64,000 bases of DNA from Pterois miles (GCA_947000775.1 CAMQGK010000140.1:1202501-1266500), one strand, 5' to 3'; counted from the first letter of the stretch, positions 10,966 to 23,967 are shown. Translations and numbers: made by a program. Notes: generated by a model from the letters alone, not told the origin.

Positions 10966-12849
10966 CTGCTGAAACTTAACCCTCATAAAACGCTCATTTT
11001 GGACTACACTAGCAACCTACTTTGTCGTTTAGTAGTGGGAATTTGTTGTAAACTACCGTGTGGTAGGAACGTCGACGGTGAAGATCGGACGGCGTTCACT
11101 CTGCTGTAATGAAAATAACAGTAAGTGTGAGCAGGTGCATGAACACAAATGAAAGTGAGGGCTGGTGTCCTGTCAGCACATGCACGCCTGGGAAAGAGGA
11201 CGTGATGGTGCTAACGTGTGTTTTCTCTTTTTTTTTCTCGTTAGTTTGCAGAATTGCTTGTCGGGCCTCTTTCTCTGTCTGATAAAGCTCTATCTTTCCA
11301 TCTCCTCTTCCTCTCTGTCGGATGTTTGTTTTCTAGTTCCTCGCACGAGTACAGGGCTGTAACAGTAGAAACCTTCATCATTTTACAGCATATCAGTGTA
11401 TCCTTAAGTCTCACACACATACACACACATTAACTCACATCTTTTCACATCAAACTATCTGGCAAGGCACACACACGAATAAAAAAATCCTACGCCTTAT
11501 TGAGATATGATTTTACATTCGACATAGGCAGGAGAGGCACATGAAAGCATTATGGCACACAATCAATGCCCTGAAGCTGTATTGGCATGCGTCTGTGCCC
11601 GTTCGCTCTATCTTCGTAGCTCCATTGAGGAGACTGAGGAGCCTTGTTTCCACTGATACGCAGCTTTTTGATTCACTTAGCAGGCTTTGTCATGTGCATG
11701 TTGGATTAAGCCTAAATCAAGCGTGCTGCTGCACCCGCAAACCCGCAAACAGCCATTAGCAGGATAGCGGTAGACCCCGCTAATTAGCTCATCATCTCAA
11801 CACCTCTCTCCCTCGCTCCAGGGATCCCGTTTCAAAGTACACTTCCCCAAAGTGTCATGGTGTAATGAAAGCATTACGGTGTCGGACATACAAGTATATT
11901 TCCTTGTGTTCTCTGGGGGACGAGAGGCGACACGTGGGACTTGTAGTTTCCTCTATCGACTGTGGGACTAACACAAAAATAGCACCCGGAGAGGCTAAGT
12001 TGGTTTGACAGGACACGTACAAGGAAAAGCTATTATAACGCCATGCCAGGCTGATTTTGTAAGAACGGCTCGGCTGGGCAGCTCGATCCATTTGCAGATC
12101 AGGCGACAGTGGATCAGAGGCAGCTGGATTTCTTTAATACTCCACAACAACCTAACAGCTCACGTCTATGGTTTCTCACCCTCTCTCTCTCTCTCTCCAT
12201 TTCTCTGATAATACAGTTGTTAGGGCGTTTTCACACTGCTGTGACTGGTAAGAACTGTTATTATTGAGCCTTAAAAACGCTCAAAATGAAACCCTGAAAG
12301 TTCTCCTGAATACAAACTGTACAATCTCTAACACAAATCTGAGAATATTTGTTTTCTTTTTTGTGATTCATATCGCTCTGAGGTCATACGAAGAAGAGGA
12401 AGATCACTTTGTACTTTGTGAGTGCCAAAACAACCTCAAATGTCAATTACAGTTGCTCTGTAAGCAGCTAAAAGGAAGGAAGTGATAACACACTGTGGGT
12501 TTTCCTTGCATTATATGTTTTCACCTAAAAGTCATTTTGGATGACAATTAATTTCTTTCTTAGAATGCTACAGATGTCTAATGTACTAAAAATAAACTCT
12601 AGATTGATCCCTCCTTCAAATTGAAGTGTACATAGACTTTGAGTTCAGGCTGTTCTTATATACTGTTTGAAGCTTTATTTACAAAAAGTAATGCACTATA
12701 ATTTGTATATTATACTCCATGAAGGCAGTACATCAGGGTGGGTGGGTCAAAAAACACCAGAGTCACCAGAGGACACCACAGTCAATAGACTGTGTATTTA
12801 TCATATAAATTCTAACTTAACTTAAGTTACGTTACTTCTCTAGTTATTT
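10966..12849. other. Intronic DNA, nothing recognised
   Basis: Short TC and CA runs occur (for example about 12178-12197). I find no gene or named repeat. Confidence 0.5.
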
Positions 12850-12877
12850 TAACCCAAACCACAATCTTTTCCTAAAC

Positions 12878-13430
12878 CTGAAAAGTGAAGCCAATGCTGA
12901 AGTGCCTTAAACTTGCATTCTTTCTACCAGCCAGCAGGGGGCGACTCCTCTGGTTGCAAAAAGAAGTCTGATTGCATAGAAGTCTATGAGAAAATGATCC
13001 TACTTCTCACTTGATTTATTACCTCAGTAAACATTGTAAATGTGAGTTTATGGTCTCAATCGCTAGTTTCAGTTTTTCTTCAATACAACATGATGTTGAT
13101 TTCATAAATTATGGTCCCGTTAAGAGTCAAATAGACCAAAAAGCAGGGCATGTTTAGGGCGTGGCAACCTTGTGATTGACAGGTTGCTACCACAGCGTTG
13201 TCCAATCTGGGAGTTGTCCGTGTTTTCATCTTACAGCTTTAACTTTTCACAGTGTGTTTTCAGTTCATGAAACTGGTCATCTGAAAATATCTTATTCAGC
13301 ATTCTCAAAAACTTGAAAATCCAACATGGCGACGACGAAAAGCCTAAACGCTAAACTCGAGGCTCCAAAATCATGGTCCACAAATCAATGGGCGACATGA
13401 CCTTGATCCACTTCTTATTTACAGTCTATG
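12878..13430 (+). mobile_element. MITE ending in TTATTTACAGTCTATG, copy 1
   Basis: About 553 bp, flanked by the 9-bp direct repeat CCTAAACCT (12869-12877 and 13431-13439). It shares start, order and end with the element at about 56399-56985. Landmarks are GAAAAGTGAAGCCAATGCTG, CAAAAAGAAGTCTGATTG, TAGAAGTCTATGAGAAAATG, TTGATTTATTACCTCAGTAAA and the ACAGTCTATG terminus. I recall the family as a fish MITE whose full form has a matching CATAGACTGTA left end. Both copies here lack that end and share a 5' boundary, which suggests a deletion derivative that itself moved. A CTCF-like motif lies at 12931-12944. Confidence 0.75.
12931..12944 (+). promoter_or_regulatory. CTCF-like core motif inside the MITE
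   Basis: CCAGCAGGGGGCGA closely follows the vertebrate CTCF core CCASYAGRKGGCRS as I know it. The related MITE at 56.4 kb has CCAGCAGGTGGTAA at 56447-56460. The match is visible in the sequence. Binding is not shown. Confidence 0.35.
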
Positions 13431-13640
13431 CCTAAACCTCACCAAGTTGTTTCCCGTGAAGACGGAAGCTTATTTTGAAAAGTCGTGTTGCTGGACAGTC
13501 ACAAAAAAAATGAGGAATAACTTTTCAGAAGATATCATTGTATGAGGATACGATGTTGAGTCACCGCCACAGATTTATACGTCAGGTCCAAACTTCAGCG
13601 GTGGCCTCAATGATACTTTCTCCTTCTAATGTTTATTTTC

Positions 13641-14022
13641 CATCCATCCATCCATCCATCGTCAACCGCTTATCCCGTTAGGGGTCGCGGGGGGGCTGGA
13701 GCCGATCCCAGCTGGCATTGGGCGAAGGCGGGGTTCACCCTGGACAGGTCGCCCGTCCATCGCAGGGCACATAGAGACAGACAACATATAGACAGACAAC
13801 CATTCACGCTCACATCCACACCTACGGACAATTTAGAGTCATCAATTAACCTAAACAGCATGTCTTTGGACGGTGGGAGGAAGCCGGAGTACCCGGAGAA
13901 AACCCACGCTTACACGGGGAGAACATGCAAACTCCACACAGAAGAGTCCCAAGCCCAGATTCCAACCTGCGACCCTCTTGCTGTGAGGCGACAGCGCTAA
14001 CCACTACACCACCGTGCAGCCC
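13641..14022 (-). mobile_element. Full-length V-SINE-like tRNA-derived SINE
   Basis: It is flanked by a perfect 12-bp target-site duplication TGTTTATTTTCC (13630-13641 and 14023-14034). Read on the minus strand it has a tRNA-like head (GGGCTGCACGGTGG, A-box-like TGGTGTAGTGG, then a mutated B box GGTTGGAATC), the conserved central domain (AGTTTGCATGTTCTCCCCGT, GGGTTTTCTCCGGGTACTCC) and a 3' part ending GGTTGACGATGG(ATGG)n. The central domain resembles the V-SINE superfamily of fishes, and the (GGAT)n tail suggests mobilisation by a LINE with that tail. It is 5'-complete and looks fairly young from its intact duplication. Confidence 0.88.
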
Positions 14023-14034
14023 TGTTTATTTTCC

Positions 14035-16273
14035 TTTTCGTATAATTTGTATTTGTATAAATAATTAGGGCGGTCGTTTCTTTCAAATTAGAGTGGTCGG
14101 TAAAGTCTGTTACTTGTCTCAGTACGGATTGGTTACGTTGTGCTGTTGAGGAGCCGCTGAAAGATTCACACACTATATGGTAAACAGCGGTCTTGTACAG
14201 TTTCATATGTAGACTGGGACCAACAACTGGGGTTTACATGTGACTATATATAAACATTATTATAAAGTCTGTTTCTGTGCCACGGCCTCATGGTTTCTGA
14301 TATGGCAGCGCCACTGAAATGGCAGAGAAACCAATTTACAGTTTATAACTCAACCACACATCAATAATAGGAAAAAAATAGATTACAGTAAATCCATGGT
14401 TCAAAAGCTGCATACCTTTGAAATGTCAAAGGGGAAACCACAATGGATAACTCATCTCAAAACTCATTTCAACTGCGCAGTGCACGCTGTATTACAAATA
14501 TTCAACAGCCTACTGTTCCCTCCAGGTATTTTTCAGCAAAACACTCCATACATTTTCATTTGAGATGAGAATAAAAAAGGAATGTATTTTTTTCACTGGC
14601 AAGCAGCCAAACCAATTTAATTGCATTCCAAATGTGCGCAATCTCCACATAGCAACCAGCCCCGTGTTGTATTTCTAAAACTTCAACAACCTCCTTGACT
14701 TTCTCGGAGTAATTGAAATCTTCCACTCTTTTCCGCCCTTCGTCATTATGCGGAGCAGCAGAAAGTACAACAAACCAAACCAAAAGGAACAAGGAGATCT
14801 GGCTCTCGGAATGAGCGACTTGAGCCAATTTGTAACTTCATCAGCACATCTTGATACAGTTTCTCTGAAGTCAATTAAAAGAATATTAGGTGGTGTGTGT
14901 GTGTCTAGAAAGAACTGACGCCTTTCTGCTGCCAAGAAAGCTGGTGATTACCCGTGACTGGTGTCAGCAGAATCCTGTCAAAGTCTGACGAGAGGTCACC
15001 GCTTTTCATTTTGGATTCATTCTTCAGGCCTCGAGCCGTGTCCAAAAACACACAGACAATTCTTTTGATGGGAAAACAGTCATTCGATATGTATCTGAAT
15101 GCATCTGAAAGATATCAGACTTTGCAAACAACAGTCTTCAGTGCCAAGAAGGTGCCGTTTGACTGAGGTGCTGCGATGATTAAGAACACAACTACAATTC
15201 GGAAATAAATAAATGTTTTCCATTTAAAAATCTTTGCTTCACCATTCCCATCACTACGGAGATGTTGAATACATTTTCACTTAATGTTTCGGTGCTTGAT
15301 AAAACATCAAAAGATCCTTTAAAAGAGCTTACTGCCAAATCTTTAAAGTGTCTCAGTGTCTTTTTTTTACTGCAAAGACAAGCTATAATCTCACAGAGGT
15401 CCTCCCATCTACTCGGTGGGTAATTATAGGATGGCAGGCAAATAAATCATCCATCAAGAGTGACAGTGTAGTGTGGACTTATACATATACTACAACCCAG
15501 AATAAGGTCCTGAGGTGGCCAAAGTACCAGGCATGGTATCAGTCACACAGCGCTGTGTTTGCTTCAGGAAATCCTATTGACTGAGTGTGATGTTCAAGGC
15601 CTGCAGAAATCTTCCCGTCACGATGGAATAAAAAAGAAAAAAATAAATAAGTGCAAATGCTTTAAAATGGCTTTTAAGCAATTATCCCGCTATTTATGTA
15701 CACACACCCATGCCTCCCTCTCTCTGTCACTGAATCTGTCTGAGAGCCCAGCCACATGCCAGTGCCTTTGTGTCAAAGATTAAGTGAAACCAGGAGCGCC
15801 AGCAATGCCGTGTTTGCACAGTGAACACGCTCGCTTTCAGCTACACCAACACATCACACTGAGGTCTATAACAGCTACTGTAGATCCTTAATCAACATAC
15901 AGCGGGTACAGAGTATGAAGGTAACTGTACTATCACAATACAGAAGCATTATTCTGCGTGTGTAGATGCTAAAAGAAGCTGAAAAATACCAAAACAGATG
16001 CAGCACTGATAGACGAAGAAGAAGAGAAACGCAATTACATCTACATTTAAATTCAGGGTGTCTATGAGATTAAGTGCTCTTATTTGACGCTGTTATCTTG
16101 GGGTAGTGAAAACTGACTATCAACACACACAGCGAAAGGAATTCCTGGAAAGTAAAGCAAAGCTACAATGAAAATATTATGAACAAAGCCCAAAAGTGCC
16201 AGAGGTGGTTTACTAGACTGAGGCAAAAAAGGGGCCTGGGGGGACTGTGGGTTTGTAGTGATAGGGAGGGGAG

Positions 16274-16323
<50 letters not shown>

Positions 16324-18035
16324 TGCTCAGAGCGGCACAGACACAAACGGCACACGGCAGAGGACCAATCCTCTGTGGCCTAGCCAGCTAGCTAACTTCC
16401 TGTTCAATCCTAAAGTAACTCAAACATGATCTATTGACATTCAATACATCACAAGTGGCACTAGTTTCCAAAGTTTTCACTTCAGTAAGGGTGTATTTTC
16501 AATGACAGCATTCTAACAGGCTTCATTTATTGCTAATGTCACCCTGCAATGAGGTTATTCACACATCTTTTTTTGCTCTTGTGTCGAGTAGGGCTTGTTA
16601 AGTCACTGTGACAATTAGAGAAGGAAGCAACAAGACGGTGTGAAACCAAAAAAGTATAAGAAATAAAGCTTCTGAATACACACGCCCTTACCAGAACTCT
16701 TTCCAAAATTATGACTGTGATCACACTCAGTTTCCTGAATGTGTTGAAAGTTAAATCGTAGAGCATTCATACGTTAAGCTTTTTACAGTGATCACTTCAG
16801 CAGCGGGTTGTTGGGCTGTTGCTCCACAACACGACAGCACTTCTGCGGTCTGTGTGCTCACACGTGTGCGCTTGTGTTTATTTATGCTGCGCGAGTGCGG
16901 ACATGCTTGCATTTGCATGTATGAGTGTGTACCTGTGAGAGAGAGTGTATTTCTGAGAGTGTGTGTACTCCGGGGGTACGTGGTCTCTGAGTATGGGCCT
17001 GAACCAGCCATCTCCAGTTCTATTTGCACAGGACATGCCTCAGGAAGCTAAGACAACTGTTCATGTTTGCCCATGTTGCGAACCCCTCTTAATACACCCG
17101 ACAGCTGCGTTCTTCGACGGCGCGGACGCTATGTTTATCTGTGTTTTTATACATTTATCCTATGGAATCTGTTGGATCACAGCATCCTCGATTCACCGAC
17201 CTTCTCTGAGTAAACGCCTATCAGGAGTGGAGCCAGGGGGATTGAAATGCCAACAAATAAACCACACTCCATGGTGCAACTCTGACAGGCACATTCCCTG
17301 TGCTTCTTACATAATCTAAAACTCTATAACCTGTACCTGGATCAGCTGTCAGTCTACCATTTAATACTGCAAACCTTCCATACAACAAGGGTTGAGTCAA
17401 CAACAGTTTTGATGGGTGATCCGGTGTCTTCACAGACTTAAGGCCACACGAAAAGATTTTTCAAATTTTAACAGATGTTGAAAATGTGAGAGACCCCGCA
17501 CATAACGGCACGTTATGTTAAATTTAACTGTTTTGTTCTGATAGTATGTGGTGAGCAACAATTTGGCCAAAACTGCCACCACACAAACAGATTCCAAACA
17601 AACATGGTGGGCAACAGGCAGGAAGAATTCACAATGTCAGTTTTTGCACAGCTTTGTGCTGAAAATTCAAAAAGAAAAAGAAAAAATATGGATGCGATCA
17701 TGAAGACACATTAGATAAACACTTGTGTAGTTGTAATCAACAAGTTCGTCCTCCATTTCTGAGGTCCATCTTACTATATGTTTCTCATTTTGCATTAGCT
17801 CATGCATTAGCTGCAGCCGCCATGACGGTGGTGGCTGTCCTGCATCAGTTGGCTTGGTTCCCATATAGCTATCGTCCTTTCCCACATGACTGTCATCAGC
17901 TTTTCTTTGGGTTCCCCACAGGATATCCAATATTATATATTCCAAGCCTATCAGGTGATGTAATAAAACACTCTATGCATGCCTCTCACCACAGGAATAT
18001 CTATGTGTGGTGTGTGCCCGACATTACTGAAAGCT
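14035..18035. other. Intronic DNA with one CA microsatellite
   Basis: Apart from the CA run at 16275-16321 and short TG-rich runs around 16850-16970, I recognise nothing. The open frames near 16750-17320 follow TG/CA-rich sequence and look like chance. Confidence 0.5.
16275..16321. repeat. (CA)23 microsatellite
   Basis: A perfect dinucleotide run. Confidence 0.97.
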
Positions 18036-18461
18036 ACAGTGTGTAGGATTTAGCGACATCTAGTGGTGTGATTGCAGATTGAAACCAACTGAGTAACCCT
18101 CCGCCCACTCCTGCGTTTCCAAGACTGTGGGAACGTGAACCGCCAAGTACAAAACCGTGGTAACACCACTTTAGGAGCAACAGAAGTCAAACAGCAGTTT
18201 CAGCAGTGTCACAAGCATGTCGGCGAACTACCTGGCCTTCAGGTAATGTAGAAACTCAAAAGTCTCACTCTAGAGCCAGTGTTTGGTTTTTATCTTCTGG
18301 TTCAGAGCAACATGGTGGACTCTGTGACGTGGACCTGCTCCTTATGTAGATATGAAGGGCTCATTCAAAGGTAGTGGTTGGTAGTGGTGGTTATACACTA
18401 ATGAAAACACAGTTATGATTATTATATTCCATTTCTGCTCATAGATCCCTTGACACACTGT
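18036..18461 (+). mobile_element. MITE with ACAGTGTGT ends
   Basis: The left end is ACAGTGTGTAGGATTTAGCG, followed by ACATCTAGTGGTGTGATTGC. The right part reads ATTATATTCCATTTCTGCTC then ATAGATCCCTTGACACACTGT, so the ends are ACAGTGTGT inverted repeats with a decayed inner part. Internal order (CTCTAGAGCCAGTGTTTGG, then CAACATGGTGGACTC, then ATGTAGATATGAAGGGCTC, then TACACTAATGAAAACACA) matches a very common fish MITE as I remember it. I do not know its superfamily with confidence. It has no transposase. Confidence 0.75.
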
Positions 18462-18681
18462 TCTGTTAAGGCTGACAGAAACACTGTCCCTCCCAATCCT
18501 GCGATATCCAAGATAGATCTTATCTTTCAAGTCCACAACCTGTCCAAACTTCCTCACTCTGATCTATCTACACACCCAAAAGGCGCCCCTACCCCCCTCC
18601 TCTCCCTCACTCCTTCCTCTCCTTAGTGTTTCATTTCCTGCTAATAGACTAAACGGCAGTTTCACGTAAAGCTTTTACTGC

Positions 18682-18704
18682 AAAAAAAAAAAAAAAAAAA
18701 AAAA
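18682..18704. repeat. Poly-A tract, 23 bp
   Basis: An uninterrupted A run after TTTTACTGC. Confidence 0.92.
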
Positions 18705-20098
18705 TCATGAAAGTACCAAAACATAGGCTGTAATGCACAGTTCCCAGAGAGATGTAATAAAAAACAAATTGTTGGGTTAACTGTGAGATCTTTTGTAGGG
18801 TGTGAAAGTCAGAGATGATGAGCTCCGTCTGTGCTTATGTGAAATGTTGATACGGTTTTCTCATACAATGATTGCGCTAATTTATGTACCAAAGCCTGCT
18901 TTACACACAAATCTGCCAAGGCCAATAACTGCACTCATAATCTCCAGCATCTACAATAATCACTTCGTGGTCTATTTGTTTATGAATGAAATGAAGCAAT
19001 TATCCTAATGAAGATCAGCTTTCTTTGCTCGGGGTAGTCGTCTCGTTACGACTCGGCATACATGTTTTGTCTTTGCTGTGCCGTCTTGACCGTGCTGCTG
19101 ATACCTTCAACTGTAAAACAATGGCGACACCAAAATTGTTAGTGTATGACAATTAAGGGCATGCAGTTCAGAGCAGGGATGCTGAAACCGTTGCAAAAAA
19201 AGATAAAAATGACTGAGCTGCACACTTCCTGACCTACAGTCTAAACCACATGTGGATGATGCTAAATGTCAGCATCAACAATAAGTTTGGTTGTTGCCCT
19301 GAGTGAACCGAAGATATAAAGTTATACATAACAGTAGGTCACTGCAGTTTGGGCGTCAATATTGACTTTGGTTTATTGTTATAATAAAAAAAAAAAACAG
19401 AGCCTGCTCTGCAACAACTTTGTGATATTGTCTTGCTGCTAAGTATGTTTACCATATCTCTATTACAACCCAGTACTTTTTTTAGTCCATATACTTTATA
19501 GAAATATCAAGGCCACATTCTGTAGATATCAAAGGAAAACATTACCGAGAGGTTTTATTTCCTATTTGTGTACTGATGGAAAGAAAACGCTTAGAAATGC
19601 TACCGTAGCACGGTGAAATACATTCAGGTCCCCCTTCCCATCAGCAGGCAGAGCAGAGCACAGAAATGGTTAAATAAATCACATGAAGCAGATGTCTCGC
19701 TCCCTCTCGCTCCCTCTCCCTCCGTCTCTTACACACACACACATTCATTAGTGAAACCCATCAATCAGCATTTCATGCAGTTTGGGTTTGAACCACACCA
19801 AATGCACTAAAACAATAAACGTCTGTCTTTCAAGTCGCTATCTGGACTGGAACACATCTGGTGGCGAGGCTCGTTTTTGGTTTCCACGTCGTTGAATGAC
19901 ATTACAGACTCAAGGGCGAGCTGAAAAATAAAGTACCCCTAAAATCTCTCTCCGTTTTCACTCCATCTACAGACCTTCCTCTCTCTCTTTACTCACAAAC
20001 CTACTGCCCCCTTCCTGCACAAACCTCTCAAATGCTACCCCCCCTCCCATCCCCCAACCAATCAAGAACTGAATATAAAACAGCACAAGGAAGCTGGG

Positions 20099-20125
20099 TG
20101 GTGGTGGTGGTGGGGGGGGGGGGGG
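20099..20125 (+). repeat. (GGT)n followed by G(14)
   Basis: Several GGT units run into an uninterrupted stretch of about 14 G. Such a run can form G-quadruplexes between strands and is prone to sequencing and assembly length error. Confidence 0.9.
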
Positions 20126-20999
20126 CAGACAGACAGGCTAGGCTATTGCTACTGAGGAAAAACTATTGGCCTCCTGAGGTGAAGACAGTTGAAAGCGTTG
20201 GACTCCTTTACACAAGTCAAAGGGTGAAACACACACTCAACATCCAGCTCAGGAGCCAAAAGTCAGGCCTGTATTTGGGTTTCAAGGGGCAGTGACGATA
20301 ATTAGGGTTAATGTGATTTAATGAGGGGCCACGAGTTGGGCCGGAGCTTCAGTTCGCATCCAACATCAAAAACGGAATCACTCTGACATCTTGTGATGTG
20401 GCCGCATTTCGCAATGGCGGTACAGTTTTGCCGTGCATATCAGCAAGCCTGAAAATCAGAAGCAGTCTGGTGATTTCTTATAACAAACCAACTTTGGTAT
20501 GTGGTAGAAATGATTTGGATAGAGGTAGTACATCACAAAAGTATATCAGGAAGAGTTTTTTTAAAAAATGCACCAACATGACTGAATTCTTGGCAGTTTA
20601 ATACAATCAATCATCGACATAAATAGCCTGTTTCTATGGACCTGGGTGATTAAGTAGCTAACCAGGCAGGATAAACTATACTATCTATTTTCAGCCATAC
20701 ATGACTTATGACCCTCTTAACACCTCTAGTAGCTCTGACTCATGTCTGGTCTAGATTATAAAGTGCAGAGCAGAGCAACGGGGAGTGCTGCAGAGTCTTT
20801 GTTACCTTCACTGTCTATCCTGTAGGTTAAGCTGAAGTGGTAAATCCCTGTTATGGACAGCACTGTACCCCCTCGCCTGTTCTCTCTAAACAGTCAGTTG
20901 CCATTCTCAAATACCCCATGAAATCCTATATAGGTGTAGCTGCAGAACAGAAAGTACAGAAGCATTGATGTGGTGGCACCTGAGTATTTTCCCTACATG

Positions 21000-21564
21000 T
21001 TGTAGCACAGGTAAATAAACCAAGCGTCAACCATGTCATATTAGGTAGCGCGAAGGAGTCTAAATAACGCTCCAAATTTACCCTAAATTTTGGCGTTGAA
21101 GGAAAAACTGGCATTTTCAAATGGGGTCCCTTGACCTCTGACCTCAAGATATGTGAATAAAAATGGGTTCTCTGGGTACTCACGAGTCTCCCCTTCACAG
21201 ACATGCCCACTTTATGATAATCACATGCAGTTTGGATCAAGTTACAGTCAAGTCAGCACACTGACACACTGACAGCTGTTGTTGCCTGTTGGGCTTCAGT
21301 TTGCCATGTTATGATTTGAGCATATTTTTTATGCCAAATGCAGTACCTGTGAGGGTTTCTGGACAATAACGGTCATTATTTTTGTGTTGCTAATTGATTT
21401 CTAATAATAAATAATAATCTAATAGATTTCCATAAAGCAAGTATATTTGCCCACTCCCATCTTGATAAGCGTACTAAATGCTTGACAAATCTCCCTTCGA
21501 AGTACATTTTGAATGGATAAATATCATGTGATTATTCATATTATATTTGAATGGACTGACAGCC
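21000..21564 (+). mobile_element. GGGCTGTCAA-family element, copy 1 (left end decayed)
   Basis: The conserved core includes GGCATTTTCAAATGGGGTCC, CTTGACCTCTGACCTCAAG, ATATGTGAATAAAAATGGG, CATGCCCACTTTATGATAAT, CAAGTCAGCACACTGACACA and AGTACCTGTGAGGGTTTC. It ends in GGACTGACAGCC, the degraded form of the TTGACAGCCC terminus seen at 63375-63385 in the reverse copy. The left boundary is only approximate. It is a non-autonomous DNA-transposon-like repeat of unnamed superfamily. Confidence 0.75.
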
Positions 21565-23931
21565 AAATAAATACAAACTGAGGTGAAGCTCTGTATGCAG
21601 CTCACCTATCCACAACTTTTCCATCTAATTCTCCACAAAAATGTACTCAACACCCTGTATGCTTTTGTTTTAAACAAGTGATCACAAAAGGAAAAAGAAA
21701 ATCATAAATAGTGCCGTTTTCTGGTACTGTAACAGTCGGTGCACAGAAAACAATCTAAGCCCCACTGCTCTGGAGCATAACACTGTAGCTACTTATCATT
21801 AACTCAAAGACACAATCAGCCCCAGGCGATCCGGCTTCCCTCCATAACCTTTTGACATTGCTGCTGGGAAGGTAAATGAGAGAAGAAGTTAGACACAGAG
21901 GAGGGAGGGGGGGGGGGCAGAAAGACTTGATTATGAATAGTGCCAGGAAGTGGTTAGACCAACAAAAAAATACTTCACAAGGCTGTTTAAGGGTTTTTTC
22001 TTATACAAAAAAATAATCTTTTCTCTTTATGTTTTCTATTTTTTTTTAATTTTTTGAAAAAAAACTCACCACTTTGAGATTCCCCCCCCCTCTGAGACAG
22101 TCTGGTGTGCATTAGAGCCATGCATGGGTTAACATTTCCCCCAGTGAGAACGGTTGGGATATTGCAGCTCGGACTGGCCAGTCAGCAGAATGTTATGAAT
22201 GGGCACAATGAAAAAACCCCAAGTCCACGCTGTCGACCCAAGAATGCTTGCCTCCATGTAATTAACTTCTCTCTGTGTACAGAATGAGGTACGGCTGGAA
22301 TAACTCTTTTCTTTTTCTCTTTTTTTCTGTTTCTATTACGGACATGTTTTGAAGAGAGTAAAAAAAAAAAAAAAATAAAATTTCTGAGAATTCACCATGG
22401 AGAAATATTTTTCGCTTGTCCACACTTTGAAGCATCCCCATGACTAATACGGTGATTTGGAATAGCGGTGGAAATGGTACGGACCACTTGAAAAAGGGGG
22501 TGCTATGTGCTCTGCAAAAAGCTGACCTCGCTGCTCTTTGGGTGGACAAATGTCAGCTGCTTGTTACTTGCACTAAAGATGTACAGTGAGGCAAGTTGGG
22601 GAATGCAACGGATAAATGAGGGTTATCTTGTTAAACGTGTTTCACACATCTCGCCTGAGGGTGTATTAGCAATTAGCTATGCACTGCACAAACGCGTACA
22701 GTCAGTAACGCTTTGATTGAGATATCACTTCTGTAAGCTGCACAAAACTGTGTATCAATAAAGCTCTGCACTGCGGTGAAGACGGCCTCAGCAGCATATA
22801 TAAATAACATACAGTAACTTGGAGCAGACCATGTAAAGAATAACATCTGCAAACCATTGGATTATAAACCTATACAGAATAACTACAGTGTAATTACTTG
22901 AGAGCCTCTCTCTCAGGCACCGTGTTGTTAGAGGGGAAGAACGATGAGGAGAAAGTGGAACAGCTACTACAGTAATCTATCCAACTTCATTTCACCGGAG
23001 TGATTCTGCCCGGGGGTATGCACAAGTCATAATGCATTTGACAAATAGTCTCTCGCTAAAACAGGCATTTGCGAAGAAGTGGCCTTCAGCGCTGGTATAC
23101 ACAGCTGAGTGTACGCTGAACAAACAAGCCTCCCACTCAGCGAGGGAAAAAGATACAGAGAGCCTTCAAAAAGATTAGGAGAGATCTTGGGCGAAAAAAA
23201 AAGAGTATAAAGATGACTCACGGTGATTGTGCAAGTGCAGGACAATGCGAGTTGGACGGAGTTGAGAAGAGCAACAGAGCCGCGGGGTTCGTGGCAAAAA
23301 AAAAAAAAAGAACACAAATCGATGCTCCTCTCTTGTGTTGTTCTTTGCATTGTTCTGAAATGTGGATGCACAGGTTCTGTTATCACAATGAAATGCAGAG
23401 AAGCACAATGCCTGTTTGTCTGACATAACCGCCTTATCACTTGTTTTTGAATCAGATTTTGGTTTGAAAAAGGAAATCAAAGACTCCTTTTGATTCACTC
23501 ATTCTATGCTGTGTTTTGTTGAAGTTTAATGTGTAATTGCAGGCCTAAATTCAAAGGTCAAGTGCACATCCATGGATTTGTGGTATTGACTGATCCCGTC
23601 GGTGTGATCCATATTCCTGGCAGGCATCAATCAATCATCAGTGTGAATGTGGCCGATCAGCTCGAACCAGTTTCAGCTTACACATTCTTTACGTTCCTCA
23701 ATTATTAACCCCTTCAAGGTAGAAAACAGCATGAATACAGTCACACACACAAAGCCTAGTAGTCACCATCAGAAATAGATGGGTTTGAGTTTACACCACT
23801 ACAGGAAGTGCTGGGCTCTTTATTTGGACTGTCCCACTTTTATGTACTGTATTATGCTCACTTCCTGGTTGGTGTATTTAATACTGTACACTAGTGCATA
23901 ACCACACTTGTCAGTTTTGCACAAGACATAC

Positions 23932-23967
<36 letters not shown>

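Larger units (their letters stand above)
12850..13480 (+). repeat. Dispersed GTTTTGTTGCC-type repeat, copy 2, split by a MITE
   Basis: CCCAAACCACAATCTTTTCC at 12854-12873 continues after the MITE as CCTAAACCTCACCAAGTTGT at 13431-13450. Order and sequence match the unsplit copies at 39400-39570 (reverse orientation) and 47400-47455. This is therefore an older repeat that received the MITE at 12878-13430. Confidence 0.6.
18462..20999. other. Intronic DNA with simple repeats
   Basis: It holds an A(23) run at 18682-18704, an A(12) run near 19387, TC-rich sequence near 19700-19740, and a GGT/poly-G run at 20099-20125. Nothing else is recognised. Confidence 0.5.

Noticed and set aside
13629..14000. 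123-codon open frame
   Set aside because: It lies within the SINE at 13641-14022, and parallel frames appear in the other copies. It reflects the repeat sequence.
20926..21240. Open frame with DYHKVGMSVKGR, similar to frames at 24216-24416 and 51548-51775
   Set aside because: The similarity arises because all three lie in copies of the same non-coding GGGCTGTCAA family. Frames shift between copies.
23027..23498. Overlapping 137- and 107-codon frames on the minus strand
   Set aside because: Both cross a poly-A/T run and neither shows a motif.
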